Positions 16,637 through 25,241 of a stretch of 39,363 bases of DNA are shown here, piece by piece. This DNA is from an uncultured Pelagibacteraceae bacterium. Lineage in GTDB: Bacteria; Pseudomonadota; Alphaproteobacteria; Pelagibacterales; Pelagibacteraceae. The stretch spans positions 1-39,363 of the forward strand of contig CACKFY010000008.1 in NCBI GenBank assembly GCA_902599495.1. Reading direction: 5' to 3'. The position numbers and the translations under genes are program-made. Under the pieces are notes generated by a model, which saw only the letters and a list, made by a program, of their open reading frames with translations, did not search any database and was not told where the DNA came from. Position 1 is the first letter of the stretch, and the number at the start of each line of letters is the position of its first letter.

Positions 16637-17107
16637 ATGATAAATAACTTTGACGAATATTTAACTTTAGAAAACATATTCCTTTTTTCTAATTGGGGAG
16701 TAATACCTTTTTGGTTGCTTTTACTATTTTCACCCAATAGTACATTTACACGTTTTTTTGTACACTCTGTTATAATTCCTTTAATACTTGGTATTGCTTA
16801 TATATTTGTCGTTTATCAAATCTATTTGAATAATAATTTTTTAGATGGTTTTGGACTATACTTAGGAATTGAAAATCTTTATGCAATTTTTTCTGACGAA
16901 AATTTCCTATTAATTTTTTGGTTGCATTTTCTTTCAATCAGTTTGTTTGTAGGTGCATGGATCGCAAGAGATTCAGTAAGGTATTCAATTCCAAAATTTT
17001 TGACTGCTTTGTCATTAATAATTACCTATTTCACAGGCCCACTTGGAATATTTGTGTATTGGGTGATTAGAATTTTCTTTGCTAGAAAAATTTCATTAAA
17101 TGAATAA
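16637..17107 (+). CDS. ABA4-like (DUF4281) membrane protein
   Basis: 156 residues with four membrane segments, near 15-32, 40-62, 92-113 and 122-148. The sequence follows the DUF4281 pattern: LFSNWGVIPFWLLLLFSP at the start, WLHFLSISLFVGAWIARD in the third segment and FTGPLGIFVYWVIR near the end. ABA4 in plants is needed for neoxanthin synthesis; bacterial members have no settled function. In a light-exposed, retinal or carotenoid-using organism a pigment role is possible but unproven. It overlaps the next gene by eight bases. Confidence 0.85.
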   Translation: MINNFDEYLTLENIFLFSNWGVIPFWLLLLFSPNSTFTRFFVHSVIIPLILGIAYIFVVYQIYLNNNFLDGFGLYLGIENLYAIFSDENFLLIFWLHFLSISLFVGAWIARDSVRYSIPKFLTALSLIITYFTGPLGIFVYWVIRIFFARKISLNE

Positions 17108-17687
17108 ATCCTTTGATTTTTATTTTGATTTTATAAGCCCGTATGCATTTATTGCACACAATAAAGTAAAAAAAATTGAAAAAGAATATATGTTTAAAAT
17201 AAACTACCAACCTATTCTATTAGGAGGGCTTCATAACTTACATGAAATTAAAGCTCCAGCTTTCATACCTTCTAAAGCTAAATTTATGATTAGAGATTGT
17301 AAGATGGTTGCTGAAAAAAATAAAATAAATTTTAAGTTCAATTCTTATTTCCCGATAAAAAGTTTAAATTTAATGAGAGGTGTATTTGTTGCTGCAGAAG
17401 ACGGTATTAAAGACTTATATATTGACAAAATATTTAACGCAGTGTGGGGTGATGGTCTTAATATGAATGACGAAGTTGTAATAGAAAAGGTTTTAAAGAA
17501 TATAGACATAAATCCAAAAACGTTTCTTTTAAGAGCGCAAAGTCAAAATATTAAAGATCAATTAAGATCTAAAACTAACGATGCATACAAAAAAGGAATT
17601 TTTGGAGCTCCAACTTTTATAGTTAAAGATAAAATTTTTTGGGGTCAAGACAGACTTCAATATGCCATTGCTGAGGCAGTAAAATAA
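17100..17687 (+). CDS. 2-hydroxychromene-2-carboxylate isomerase/DsbA-like protein
   Basis: 195-residue thioredoxin-fold protein of the kappa-class glutathione transferase/HCCA isomerase family. It has no CxxC; the position is taken by FDFISPYAF with Ser13 as the expected glutathione-contacting residue. Further family marks are SLNLMRGV, FNAVWGDGLNMND and GIFGAPTFIVKDKIFWGQDRL at the C-terminus, containing the cis-proline loop. It probably acts on a glutathione-dependent aromatic or xenobiotic substrate; the real one is unknown. The stop abuts the stop of the convergent rhodanese gene with no gap. Confidence 0.88.
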   Translation: MNKSFDFYFDFISPYAFIAHNKVKKIEKEYMFKINYQPILLGGLHNLHEIKAPAFIPSKAKFMIRDCKMVAEKNKINFKFNSYFPIKSLNLMRGVFVAAEDGIKDLYIDKIFNAVWGDGLNMNDEVVIEKVLKNIDINPKTFLLRAQSQNIKDQLRSKTNDAYKKGIFGAPTFIVKDKIFWGQDRLQYAIAEAVK

Positions 17688-18086
17688 TTATTTTCTCTCT
17701 TTATTTACTACTTCAAGACCTACACTTTTTAACGCATCGAATCCTCCGGATGCATTTGCAACATTTTTAAAGCCCATTTCTTTTAAGGATTTAGTGGCAA
17801 GTGCCGATCTAAATCCTAAAGCACAGAACAAAACGATATTTTTCATGTCACCAATTTTTTTTTCTCGAAAATAGGAACTTTGTGGATCTAACCAAAACTC
17901 CAACATACCTCGAGGAATATGAATTGAGTTTTTAATAGTGCCTTCTTTCCATAATTCTCTGATATCCCTTATATCTATTAAAGTTATATCTCCTTTTTCA
18001 TAAGAAGACTTAACTTCTTCAGCACTTAAAACTTTTATTTCTTTATTAGCTTCATCAACAAGTTCTTTAGATGTTTTTATATTCAT
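17688..18086 (-). CDS. Rhodanese-like sulfurtransferase
   Basis: 132-residue single rhodanese domain. VTLIDIRDIRELWKEG-like sequence (34-49) gives the CH2A motif, SIHIPRGMLEF follows, and the active-site loop is CALGFRS with Cys88. The end is FKNVANASGGFDAL. It can carry a persulfide sulfur between partners in the cytoplasm. No dedicated partner is adjacent, as both neighbours point the other way. Confidence 0.92.
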   Translation of the reverse strand: MNIKTSKELVDEANKEIKVLSAEEVKSSYEKGDITLIDIRDIRELWKEGTIKNSIHIPRGMLEFWLDPQSSYFREKKIGDMKNIVLFCALGFRSALATKSLKEMGFKNVANASGGFDALKSVGLEVVNKERK

Positions 18087-18119
18087 GGTAGTAAGATATT
18101 AGATAATAATTAAATTGCA

Positions 18120-19142
18120 ATGAGACAATTAAATAATACAAAAAAAAAAGGAATTTTTAAAAAACTTTTTGTAAAATTATCTAGACTATTGGGTTACGAG
18201 CTTATTGACCAAGCTGATATGTCTTTTGTGACATCTAAGAATCTTAAAAATCCTTCAATAAGCGGAAAAAAATCTATTACATTGCCTTTAGGAGAAGTGA
18301 AAATTACGAGAAAAGTTCAAAATTTTGATATTATTTTAAAAACATGTACTTCAGTGAATTTAGTCTCTCAAAATAAAAAGAGAATATTCGAACAACCAAA
18401 ATCAGAATATACGATGAGAACTATAAATTCATTAATAAAAAGTATAAAAAAAGCATTAAAGTATAATAGTAATATAAGTTTTAAAATAACAATTATAGAT
18501 GCTGGTTCCCCTAAAGAAGACATGGCCATAATTGAAAGGCTTTTAAAAAATTCAAAATTAAAATTTAATATCATATACCTAAATTTAAATGAGTATTTAA
18601 AAAGAATAAAAATTATTAAAAGAAATAATTATCAAATTGAAAATAATATGAAATCAACAATGGCAAGTATAATTAAATCTTTTGAACTAGCAAAAGATCT
18701 TGATGACCTGGTTTATTTCGTAGAAGATGATTACATCCATGAGGATGGAAGTATTTCAGAGATGATATCCACTTATGAGAAATTTTCTACTATTTTGAAA
18801 GATGAAATATTTATAGTTCCAGTAGATTACCCTTTTCTTTACCAAAAAAATCAATCTACAAATGTTTTAATTGGCCAAAAAAATCATTGGAGATCTGTAA
18901 AAGAATCTCTGCTAACATTTCTGACTAGTAAAAAAATGGTCAATAAGTATTACAGTGATCTTATAAAGATGGGTGAAATTGAGCATGAGCCTTATGAAAC
19001 TATACTGCATAGTATTTATGATAAAGAAAACTGTTTTTCTCCTATTCCCTCATTAGCTTTGCATTGCACTAACGTAAACTCAGTGTTTGGATTATCTCCA
19101 AATATTAATGCTAAAGATCTATGGGAAATGAACAAAAATTAA
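18120..19142 (+). CDS. Glycosyltransferase-like protein (tentative)
   Basis: 340 residues, no membrane segment. The order of elements suggests a GT-A fold: FDIILKTCTSV strand (69-79), MRTINSLIKSIKKAL, ITIIDAGSPKEDMAII (124-139), then an acidic DxD-like stretch YFVEDDYIHEDG (199-210) that could bind metal and nucleotide sugar. NHWRSVKESLLTFL and an LALHCTNVNSVFGLSP tail follow. I cannot name a family with confidence; surface polysaccharide or lipid glycosylation would be expected. It precedes a strong hairpin terminator that serves the convergent amtB and possibly this gene too. Confidence 0.8.
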   Translation: MRQLNNTKKKGIFKKLFVKLSRLLGYELIDQADMSFVTSKNLKNPSISGKKSITLPLGEVKITRKVQNFDIILKTCTSVNLVSQNKKRIFEQPKSEYTMRTINSLIKSIKKALKYNSNISFKITIIDAGSPKEDMAIIERLLKNSKLKFNIIYLNLNEYLKRIKIIKRNNYQIENNMKSTMASIIKSFELAKDLDDLVYFVEDDYIHEDGSISEMISTYEKFSTILKDEIFIVPVDYPFLYQKNQSTNVLIGQKNHWRSVKESLLTFLTSKKMVNKYYSDLIKMGEIEHEPYETILHSIYDKENCFSPIPSLALHCTNVNSVFGLSPNINAKDLWEMNKN

Positions 19143-19176
19143 AATAAAAAAAAGGCCCAGCGGGGGGCTGGGCCTT
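19141..19176 (-). terminator. Intrinsic terminator of amtB
   Basis: A 10-bp perfect stem, aaggcccagc (19152-19161) with gctgggcctt (19167-19176), encloses a five-base loop. On the minus strand it is followed by a long T tract (A run at 19141-19151 on the plus strand). It stands 44 bases after the amtB stop. The plus-strand side has only a short T run, so termination of the 18120-19142 gene is possible but weaker. Confidence 0.88.
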
Positions 19177-19219
19177 AAGTTTTCTCCAACTAACGAGGGA
19201 GGAGATAAGATAAGAAGTT

Positions 19220-20512
19220 TTAGTCCCTTATACCGTAAGCGACAACTCCTACTTCAGCTTTATCAGTTCCAAGTCTTTCAGCTTCTTTACTGATTCTTAG
19301 ACCGATTGTAGCTTTCATAATTTGGAACACTATTAGTGATACTACAAAAACAAATACCACAATTGAAATTGTTCCTAGGAATTGAGCTCCAAAAGAAACG
19401 TCTCCATTAGTTAATGGAACTGCTAATGTACCCCATACTCCAGCAACTAAGTGGGCTGGTATCGCTCCAACTACATCATCTATTTTTAACTTAAATAGAA
19501 GTTTTGTTGAGAAATACATTACTAATCCACCAATTGCTCCAATGAATATTGCAGCTAATGGACTTGGTGTTAATGGTTCTGCTGTAATTGCTACTAAACC
19601 TGCAATCGCACCGTTTAGCATCATTACTACGTCTGTTTTACCACCAAGTAATCTTGAAATTACTGCAGCAGTCATCACTCCACCGCCGGCAGCTAAGTTT
19701 GTATTAATATAAATTGTTGCTACTGAAGTTACATCATCAAATGTTCCTGCAGCTAATTGTGAGCCACCATTAAAACCGAACCAACCTAACCAAAGTATAA
19801 ATACTCCAAGTGTTGCTAACGGAATTGATGATGCAGCGAATGGTGTCATCGCTTTTACTCCACCGCTTGAACTAAATCTACCAGTTCTTGCACCTAGCAC
19901 AATTGCTCCTGCTAAAGCTGCAGCTCCACCAGCGGCATGTACTAATGTTGAACCAGCAAAATCTGAAAATCCAGCGGCTGATAACCATCCACCGCCCCAT
20001 TGCCAGCCCATTTCAATTGGATAAATTATTCCAGTTAAAATTGCAGCAAATAAAAAGAACGGCCAAATTTTAATTCTTTCAGCTAATGTTCCAGATACAA
20101 TAGACATTGTTGTTGCACAGAATACCATTTGGAAAAACCAATCTGATCCGTCTGAATAACCTGTATCTACTGCAGATCCATCACTCCATGGAGTAAATGA
20201 TCCTATATATCCACCTTCTGGTATACCATAAGCTAAATTGTATCCAACCAACCAGAACATTAATCCTGCGATTGAATAAAGACCTATATTTTTAGCACAG
20301 ATTGCTGAGACACTTTTAGATGTTACTAAACCAGATTCTAACATTGTAAATCCGGCTGCCATCCACATGACTAAGAAACCTGACATTAAAAATAATAGGG
20401 TATTAAATATATATTGAGTCTCTGCTGATACAGTCGTCTCGGCATAACCAAGACCTGCAAAACCGAAGTAAACTGCGGTTCCAGCAAAGAAATATCCTAA
20501 GTATTTTTTCAT
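19220..20512 (-). CDS. amtB: Ammonium transporter
   Basis: Inner-membrane ammonium channel, 430 residues, with a cleavable-looking signal (residues 1-24, ending LGYAET) and eleven membrane segments. The twin pore histidines lie in GSTLVHAAGGAAALAGA and AIPAHLVAGVWGTL; the Phe gate and CAT-TMSIVSGTLAERI segment are conserved. A good ribosome site (gggag) precedes the ATG. No glnK/PII gene accompanies it, unlike the usual glnK-amtB pair, consistent with reports that SAR11 responds to nitrogen without PII. It is a single-gene unit ending in a strong terminator. Confidence 0.97.
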   Translation of the reverse strand: MKKYLGYFFAGTAVYFGFAGLGYAETTVSAETQYIFNTLLFLMSGFLVMWMAAGFTMLESGLVTSKSVSAICAKNIGLYSIAGLMFWLVGYNLAYGIPEGGYIGSFTPWSDGSAVDTGYSDGSDWFFQMVFCATTMSIVSGTLAERIKIWPFFLFAAILTGIIYPIEMGWQWGGGWLSAAGFSDFAGSTLVHAAGGAAALAGAIVLGARTGRFSSSGGVKAMTPFAASSIPLATLGVFILWLGWFGFNGGSQLAAGTFDDVTSVATIYINTNLAAGGGVMTAAVISRLLGGKTDVVMMLNGAIAGLVAITAEPLTPSPLAAIFIGAIGGLVMYFSTKLLFKLKIDDVVGAIPAHLVAGVWGTLAVPLTNGDVSFGAQFLGTISIVVFVFVVSLIVFQIMKATIGLRISKEAERLGTDKAEVGVVAYGIRD

Positions 20513-20610
20513 AATAAACTCCCTTGTTTTTTGAAGAATGATTTATAAGACTTTGAAAAATTTAAAGAATTGAAATCTGTTAATTTGAGCTATGCAGTTT
20601 TTGCAAGTAG

Positions 20611-20647
20611 TTTAGCCCTTATTTGATTTTTTCAAATAAGGGCTAAA
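20611..20647 (-). repeat. Perfect 16-bp inverted repeat between amtB and the HU gene
   Basis: The arms 20611-20626 and 20632-20647 are perfect complements around a five-T loop. It begins eight bases after the HU gene stop, so its transcript would form a long hairpin at the 3' end of that mRNA. No T run follows the stem on either strand, so it may be a processing or stability hairpin, or a terminator of unusual form. It is also about 100 bases upstream of amtB. Confidence 0.65.
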
Positions 20648-20655
20648 AATAAGAT

Positions 20656-20931
20656 TTAACGGTTAAACATTTCTTTTAAGCTTTTAGCAGGTAAAAACTT
20701 AACTTTTTGAGAAGCTGCTATTTGAATGGACTCACCTGTTCTTGGATTTCGACCTACTCTAGCTTTTCTTTTAGCTACTTTATAAGTACCAAAACCTGCG
20801 ATTTTTACAGTATCGTCATTCTTTAGCGCATCTAAAATAATAGTCGTAATTGAGTCAAAAGTTCTTTCAGCATCAGCTTTGCTTTGGCCCAATGTGGACG
20901 ATATTTTTGCTACTAGTTGTTTTTTATTCAT
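20656..20931 (-). CDS. hup: HU family nucleoid protein
   Basis: 91 residues, the usual size. It opens MNKKQLVAKISSTLGQSKADAERT and carries the DNA-binding arm GFGTYKVAKRKARVGRNPRTGE (about 47-68) with the conserved RNP proline that intercalates DNA. It bends and packages DNA as a dimer. IHF subunits differ in the arm region, and HU fits better. It has its own 142-base upstream gap, with an aggggc ribosome site. Confidence 0.95.
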   Translation of the reverse strand: MNKKQLVAKISSTLGQSKADAERTFDSITTIILDALKNDDTVKIAGFGTYKVAKRKARVGRNPRTGESIQIAASQKVKFLPAKSLKEMFNR

Positions 20932-21063
20932 TTTTGCCCCTAGGTTAATTCTAATCTCAACAATAACTGAGTAAAATCAACATTATTTTTAGTATTAAAT
21001 AAAAATATTAACACTAAATGTGGTGATTGAAAAAGTACTGAATTTACTTGCTTTTTTGAGGGT

Positions 21064-21085
21064 AAAAAGTGGCTTAAAATAAGCC
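21064..21085 (-). terminator. Terminator overlapping the rseP stop
   Basis: The stem ggctta/taagcc (21071-21076 with 21080-21085) has a three-base loop and, on the minus strand, is followed two bases later by five Ts. The rseP stop codon (21074-21076) lies inside the stem, an economical arrangement. The stem is short, so efficiency is uncertain. Confidence 0.55.
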
Positions 21086-22189
21086 TAAATCTTTAAGATC
21101 ATTAAACGTAGTGAAAAACATAAGAGAAAACAGCAAAAATAACCCGATTCGAAAAAAACCTTCTTGAGTTTTTTGGGAAAGTGGTTTTCCTAGAATTTTC
21201 TCAAACGCATAAAACATTAGGTGTCCGCCATCTAAAAGAGGAATTGGAAATAAATTTATTAAACCTAAACTTATCGAAATATAAGCCATAATACTTAAAA
21301 AGGCTATTAAGCCGAATTGAGCAACCTGACCTGTTATTTTTGCTATTCGTATAGGTCCACCTAATTGTGAACTATCCCCTTTTCCTTGAAACATAGATCC
21401 TACAAATTTTAATGTGGTTTTGGTTACAAACCATGTTTCTCCCAACGCATAATACATGGCTTTAGTTGGTCCTAATTTTTGTTTATCAAATTCATTATTC
21501 GGAGGAGATATTTTTATACCAATAATTTTCCTTTTAATCTTGTTACCTAAATTATCTTCACTCATTACTTCTTTAGGTTCTAATTTAAATGATAGTTCTT
21601 GTTCATTTCTTAAAACTTTAATTTCAACATTTTTATTTGTTGTTGCATTAATATGTGTGGAGACTTCTAAAACACTACTAATCTTATTGTCATTAATTTC
21701 TGTAATAACGTCATTCACTTTTAATCCTGATGAAAAGGCTGGGCTATTTTCTTGTATTTCAGATATTTTAGCTGGAGTGAAATCTTTGCCGGAAAACATA
21801 TATATAAAAGCAAAAATAATTATAGCCAAAATAAAATTTGCTAATGGACCTCCAAAGACAATTAATGATCTTTGGTAAAGAGGTTTTACTACAAAAAGTT
21901 TTTTTCTATCATTTTCATTGTATTTTTTTAAAAGCTCCGCTTGTTCAGCCTGACTAAAAACATTTCTGTCACCAAAAAACTTAACATATCCACCTAAAGG
22001 TATTAAACAAAATTTCCATCTTGTCCCGTTTTTGTCATTAATGCCAAATAATTCTCTACCGAAACCTATTGAGAAATCAGTAACACCTACACCATATTTT
22101 CTAGCGAAATAATAATGGCCGTATTCATGTACGAATACAACTATGGTAAGTAAAATTATAAATGGTATTATAAAATTTAAAATTTCCAT
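21074..22189 (-). CDS. rseP: RseP/site-2 zinc metalloprotease
   Basis: 371-residue intramembrane protease. The zinc motif HEYGH is at 21-25 inside the first membrane segment, the PDZ domain spans about 125-205 (KISEIQENSPAFSSGLKVND), and the third ligand motif FPIPLLDGGHL is near 318-328. Three to four membrane segments are visible. It normally cleaves anti-sigma factors or remnant signal peptides. The usual bamA downstream neighbour is missing; instead an HU gene follows. The start overlaps the end of the LysR gene by 13 bases, so the gene is probably at the end of a folE-acuI-lysR-rseP unit. Confidence 0.96.
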   Translation of the reverse strand: MEILNFIIPFIILLTIVVFVHEYGHYYFARKYGVGVTDFSIGFGRELFGINDKNGTRWKFCLIPLGGYVKFFGDRNVFSQAEQAELLKKYNENDRKKLFVVKPLYQRSLIVFGGPLANFILAIIIFAFIYMFSGKDFTPAKISEIQENSPAFSSGLKVNDVITEINDNKISSVLEVSTHINATTNKNVEIKVLRNEQELSFKLEPKEVMSEDNLGNKIKRKIIGIKISPPNNEFDKQKLGPTKAMYYALGETWFVTKTTLKFVGSMFQGKGDSSQLGGPIRIAKITGQVAQFGLIAFLSIMAYISISLGLINLFPIPLLDGGHLMFYAFEKILGKPLSQKTQEGFFRIGLFLLFSLMFFTTFNDLKDLGLF

Positions 22190-23067
22190 TCGTTGACCTT
22201 ACTAAAAAGAAAATTCCTGAACGCAATTAATCTAGCATTGTTTTTAAGTGACTCTGGGTAAACAAAATGTGTTTCTGTTGGTTTGCCAGGTTCAGTTGGT
22301 AAAACTTTTGTAATACCGCTTATATTGTGTGCAATATAGTCTGGTAATGCCGCTAACCCTACTCCACTTTGAACTGCTAATAATAGTCCGTAAACACTAT
22401 TTACTTTCAACAGAGACTTCCTTTTTTTTCCATCTTTTGTACCTACTTTTAATACCCAGTCTGGATTATAAACAGGGGATGGCGCACCTTTACCGTAGGT
22501 AATGAATTTATGTTTATCCAAATCCTTTAAAGTTTTTGGATAGCCATTTTTTTCTAAATATTCATTTGACCCATAAATGTGATAGTTGAAATCAACAAAC
22601 TTTTTTTGAATTAAATTAAGTTGTTTTGGTCTTCTCATTCTGATAGCCACATCGGCTTGGCGAGTTGCTAAATCAAGTTCTTTGTCGTCAAATATCAATT
22701 CTATTTCAATACCAGGATTTAAATCCATAAACTCTTTTATTCGTGGGGTTAACCATGTGGTGCCAAAACTTACAACAGTGGTGACAACAAGTTTGCCACT
22801 CAATTTATCTTTTTCTTCGCTTAAATTAGATTCTACATCTTTAAGTTTAGAAATTACCTCGTGCGCTGTCTTAAAAAGGTATTTGCCATTATCAGTGAGA
22901 GCTAATCCCCTAGCGTGTCTCTCAAAAAGCTTTATTTTAAGGTCACTTTCTAAAGATTGGATTTGTCTACTAATAGCTGATTGACTCAAATTTAAGATTG
23001 TTGATGCTTTTGTGAAGCTACTAGCCTCGGCAACTGTATGAAATATCTTTAGTTTATCCCAGTCCAT
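22177..23067 (-). CDS. LysR family transcriptional regulator
   Basis: 296 residues: N-terminal winged helix-turn-helix (1-60, with FTKASTILNLSQSAISRQIQSL) and a periplasmic-binding-type effector domain from about 88. It is GcvA-like or related to general LysR proteins; the effector is unknown. It starts 16 bases after acuI on the same strand. LysR proteins often control an adjacent divergent gene, but here no gene diverges, so an autoregulated operon with acuI is more likely. Confidence 0.95.
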   Translation of the reverse strand: MDWDKLKIFHTVAEASSFTKASTILNLSQSAISRQIQSLESDLKIKLFERHARGLALTDNGKYLFKTAHEVISKLKDVESNLSEEKDKLSGKLVVTTVVSFGTTWLTPRIKEFMDLNPGIEIELIFDDKELDLATRQADVAIRMRRPKQLNLIQKKFVDFNYHIYGSNEYLEKNGYPKTLKDLDKHKFITYGKGAPSPVYNPDWVLKVGTKDGKKRKSLLKVNSVYGLLLAVQSGVGLAALPDYIAHNISGITKVLPTEPGKPTETHFVYPESLKNNARLIAFRNFLFSKVNEWKF

Positions 23068-23083
23068 TAGAAAATATTATAGA

Positions 23084-24085
23084 TTATTTGTTAGGATTTA
23101 CTATAGCTCTTCCGAAGAACTTGCCTTCTAAAAGCTTTGGATATGTGTCTAAAAGTTCTGAAAATGAAAGAGATTTTGTGAATGATTTCAATTTATTAAA
23201 ATCTATAAGTTTTACAGCTTCGTTCCATAGAAATTCTCTTCTTCTAATTGATGCACCAGAGGAGTCGATTCCCCACAGTTTAACACCTCTTATTATAAAA
23301 GGCATTACAGTTGTATTTATTTTTATGCCTCCAGCATTTCCACAAGATGCAACAATACCATTTGGCTTTACCTGAGCTAAAATTTTTGTAAGCGATGGTC
23401 CGCCTACAGTATCAACGACACCATCCCACGTCCCTTTTTCTAACAGCTTACTGTCACCATCAAATTCTTTTCTTTCAATTATATTTTTGGCACCTAAATC
23501 TTTTAAATAATCATTTTTGTCTTTTTTGCCTGTCACAGCATGAACATCATAACCCATTTTCGATAAAATCATTACTGCAATACTTCCAACTCCTCCAGTA
23601 GCTCCGGTTACAAGGACATCTTTAACCTTGTCGCCTAAAAGAAGTTCTTCTCTCGCTTTAATAGCAAATGAACATTGCAAAGCTGTAAAACCTGCAGTCC
23701 CTAACATCATAGATTTTTCAGAGTCAATTTCTTTTGGATTTTTAATTAAAAAATTCGAATCTACTTTTGCGTACTGTGAAAATCCTCCATAATACATTTC
23801 TCCAACTCTAAATCCTGTGCAAATTACGTTTTCATCTTTTTTAAGTTTATCATCGCCACTTTCAACAACTTTTCCAGAAAAATCTATACCCGGAACAAAA
23901 GGAAATTTTCTAACTATTCTTCCACCATCTTTTAAAATCAAAGCATCTTTATAATTTAAACTTGAGTAATCAACTTTGATTAAAACATTTCCATCTTTTA
24001 AATGGTTGCTGTCGATTTCTTTGATGTCTCTTGTAAATTTTTCGTTCTGATTATCTATGACTACTGCTTTAAATTTGACAGTCAT
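23084..24085 (-). CDS. acuI: Acrylyl-CoA reductase-like MDR oxidoreductase
   Basis: 333-residue zinc-free medium-chain reductase of the AcuI/YhdH family. Visible are YSSLNYKDALILKDGG (37-52), FPFVPGIDFSGKVVESG, TAGFTALQC and the NADPH site VTGATGGVGSIAVMIL (about 159-174). AcuI reduces acryloyl-CoA to propionyl-CoA and protects against acrylate made from DMSP, a pathway known in SAR11. The start overlaps the folE stop. No DMSP lyase or demethylase gene is in the window, so the substrate is inferred; another enoyl reductase is possible. Confidence 0.88.
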   Translation of the reverse strand: MTVKFKAVVIDNQNEKFTRDIKEIDSNHLKDGNVLIKVDYSSLNYKDALILKDGGRIVRKFPFVPGIDFSGKVVESGDDKLKKDENVICTGFRVGEMYYGGFSQYAKVDSNFLIKNPKEIDSEKSMMLGTAGFTALQCSFAIKAREELLLGDKVKDVLVTGATGGVGSIAVMILSKMGYDVHAVTGKKDKNDYLKDLGAKNIIERKEFDGDSKLLEKGTWDGVVDTVGGPSLTKILAQVKPNGIVASCGNAGGIKINTTVMPFIIRGVKLWGIDSSGASIRRREFLWNEAVKLIDFNKLKSFTKSLSFSELLDTYPKLLEGKFFGRAIVNPNK

Positions 24086-24693
24086 TATTTCCCGATATGT
24101 TTTAAATACCTATTTTGAAGTGAAAGATCCTCTTTAAATGTTCCTAAAAAATAATTTGTTAGAGTCATCGCTTTTTCTTTTTTTATACCTCTCATGGTCA
24201 TACATTGGTGAGATGCATCAATTGTGACCGCAACCCCTTTAGCTTCTAATCCACTCATCAAAGTTTTTGCTATTTGCATATTTAACCTCTCCTGCGTTTG
24301 CAATCTCTTTGCATAAACCTCTACTGTTCTAGCCAACTTGCTTAAACCAACAACTTTTTTGTTTGGAATATAAGCAATGTGAACAACTCCGATAATTGGC
24401 GCCATATGATGTTCACAGTGACTTTCAAAAGAAATGTTTTTCTCAAGAACCATATCATCATAACCGTCAACATCTCCAAAAGTTTTATTAAGCGCTTTGT
24501 TGGCATCTTGGTGATAACCGCTGAAATATTCTTTAAATGCTTTTACGACTCTTTTAGGTGTTTCTTTTAAGCCTTCTCTATCAGGATTTTCTCCTATCCA
24601 TTTTAAAATGGTCTTGAAAGCATCTTCTGCTTCTTTATCTGTAACACCGCTTTGATTTATCGATGTTTTTTCTAGATCTTTGACTAATTTCAT
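24085..24693 (-). CDS. folE: GTP cyclohydrolase I
   Basis: First enzyme of the pterin/folate pathway: GTP to 7,8-dihydroneopterin triphosphate plus formate. At 202 residues it has the usual length. Zinc ligands are Cys93 and His96 (SHCEHH) and Cys164 (SHQCMTMRG); LQTQERLNMQIA and VYAKRLQ are also conserved. It heads the minus-strand unit with acuI. Together with the CADD-like protein at 9179-9844 it is the second gene in the window tied to folate precursors. Confidence 0.97.
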   Translation of the reverse strand: MKLVKDLEKTSINQSGVTDKEAEDAFKTILKWIGENPDREGLKETPKRVVKAFKEYFSGYHQDANKALNKTFGDVDGYDDMVLEKNISFESHCEHHMAPIIGVVHIAYIPNKKVVGLSKLARTVEVYAKRLQTQERLNMQIAKTLMSGLEAKGVAVTIDASHQCMTMRGIKKEKAMTLTNYFLGTFKEDLSLQNRYLKHIGK

Positions 24694-24771
24694 AAAATTT
24701 TAAACATTATTATAGGACATATGTTGTTTATGCAAATTGCTATTTTGTCTTTTTTTCACTATTTTAGCAAT

Positions 24772-25239
24772 ATGTTTAAAAAAAGAGATAGTGTTTTTGA
24801 GGTAGAAGAAGGAAAATTTTTATCTCCAAAATTTGATGATCAAGGCTTAATTCCGGTAGTAACTACGGATAGTAAAACTGGTGAAGTTTTAATGCATGGA
24901 TATATGAATTCTGAAGCTTTAAAAAAAACTATAGAAACAAAAGAAGCCCATTATTGGAGTAGATCAAGAAAATCTATTTGGCACAAAGGAAAAACAAGTG
25001 GATTTACTCAAAAAGTAATTCAAATAAGAATAGATGACGATCAAGACTCTGTTTGGTTGAATGTCGATATTGGAGATGGTGCAAGTTGCCATGTGGGTTA
25101 CAAATCATGTTTTTATAGATCGATCCCGTTAGGTAAAATAGATCAGTCTGAGAAAGTTGAAATGAAATTTGAAGAAAAAGAGAAAAAATTTGATCCAGAA
25201 AAAGTTTATAAAGGACAACCTAATCCAACTAAACTTTAA
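24772..25239 (+). CDS. hisI: Phosphoribosyl-AMP cyclohydrolase
   Basis: Third step of histidine synthesis, hydrolysis of PR-AMP. The 155-residue form from ATG 24772 begins MFKKRDSVFEV, as expected of HisI; an upstream ATG at 24721 would add 17 hydrophobic residues unlike the family and overlap the leader of folE. Motifs: MHGYMNSEALKKT, AHYWSRSRKSIWHKG, and the metal site DIGDGASCHVGYKSCFY with two conserved cysteines. No hisE fusion is present. The tail beyond the core (EKKFDPEKVYKG) is unusual but short. Confidence 0.95.
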   Translation: MFKKRDSVFEVEEGKFLSPKFDDQGLIPVVTTDSKTGEVLMHGYMNSEALKKTIETKEAHYWSRSRKSIWHKGKTSGFTQKVIQIRIDDDQDSVWLNVDIGDGASCHVGYKSCFYRSIPLGKIDQSEKVEMKFEEKEKKFDPEKVYKGQPNPTKL

Positions 25240-25241
25240 AG

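Noticed and set aside
21456-21878. 140-residue open frame on the plus strand
   Set aside because: It lies wholly inside rseP, whose motifs are unmistakable; the frame is a shadow.
22682-22984. 100-residue open frame on the plus strand
   Set aside because: Antisense to the LysR gene with no independent support.
24721-24771. Longer HisI start at 24721
   Set aside because: It would add 17 hydrophobic residues unlike any HisI and there is a family-like start at 24772.
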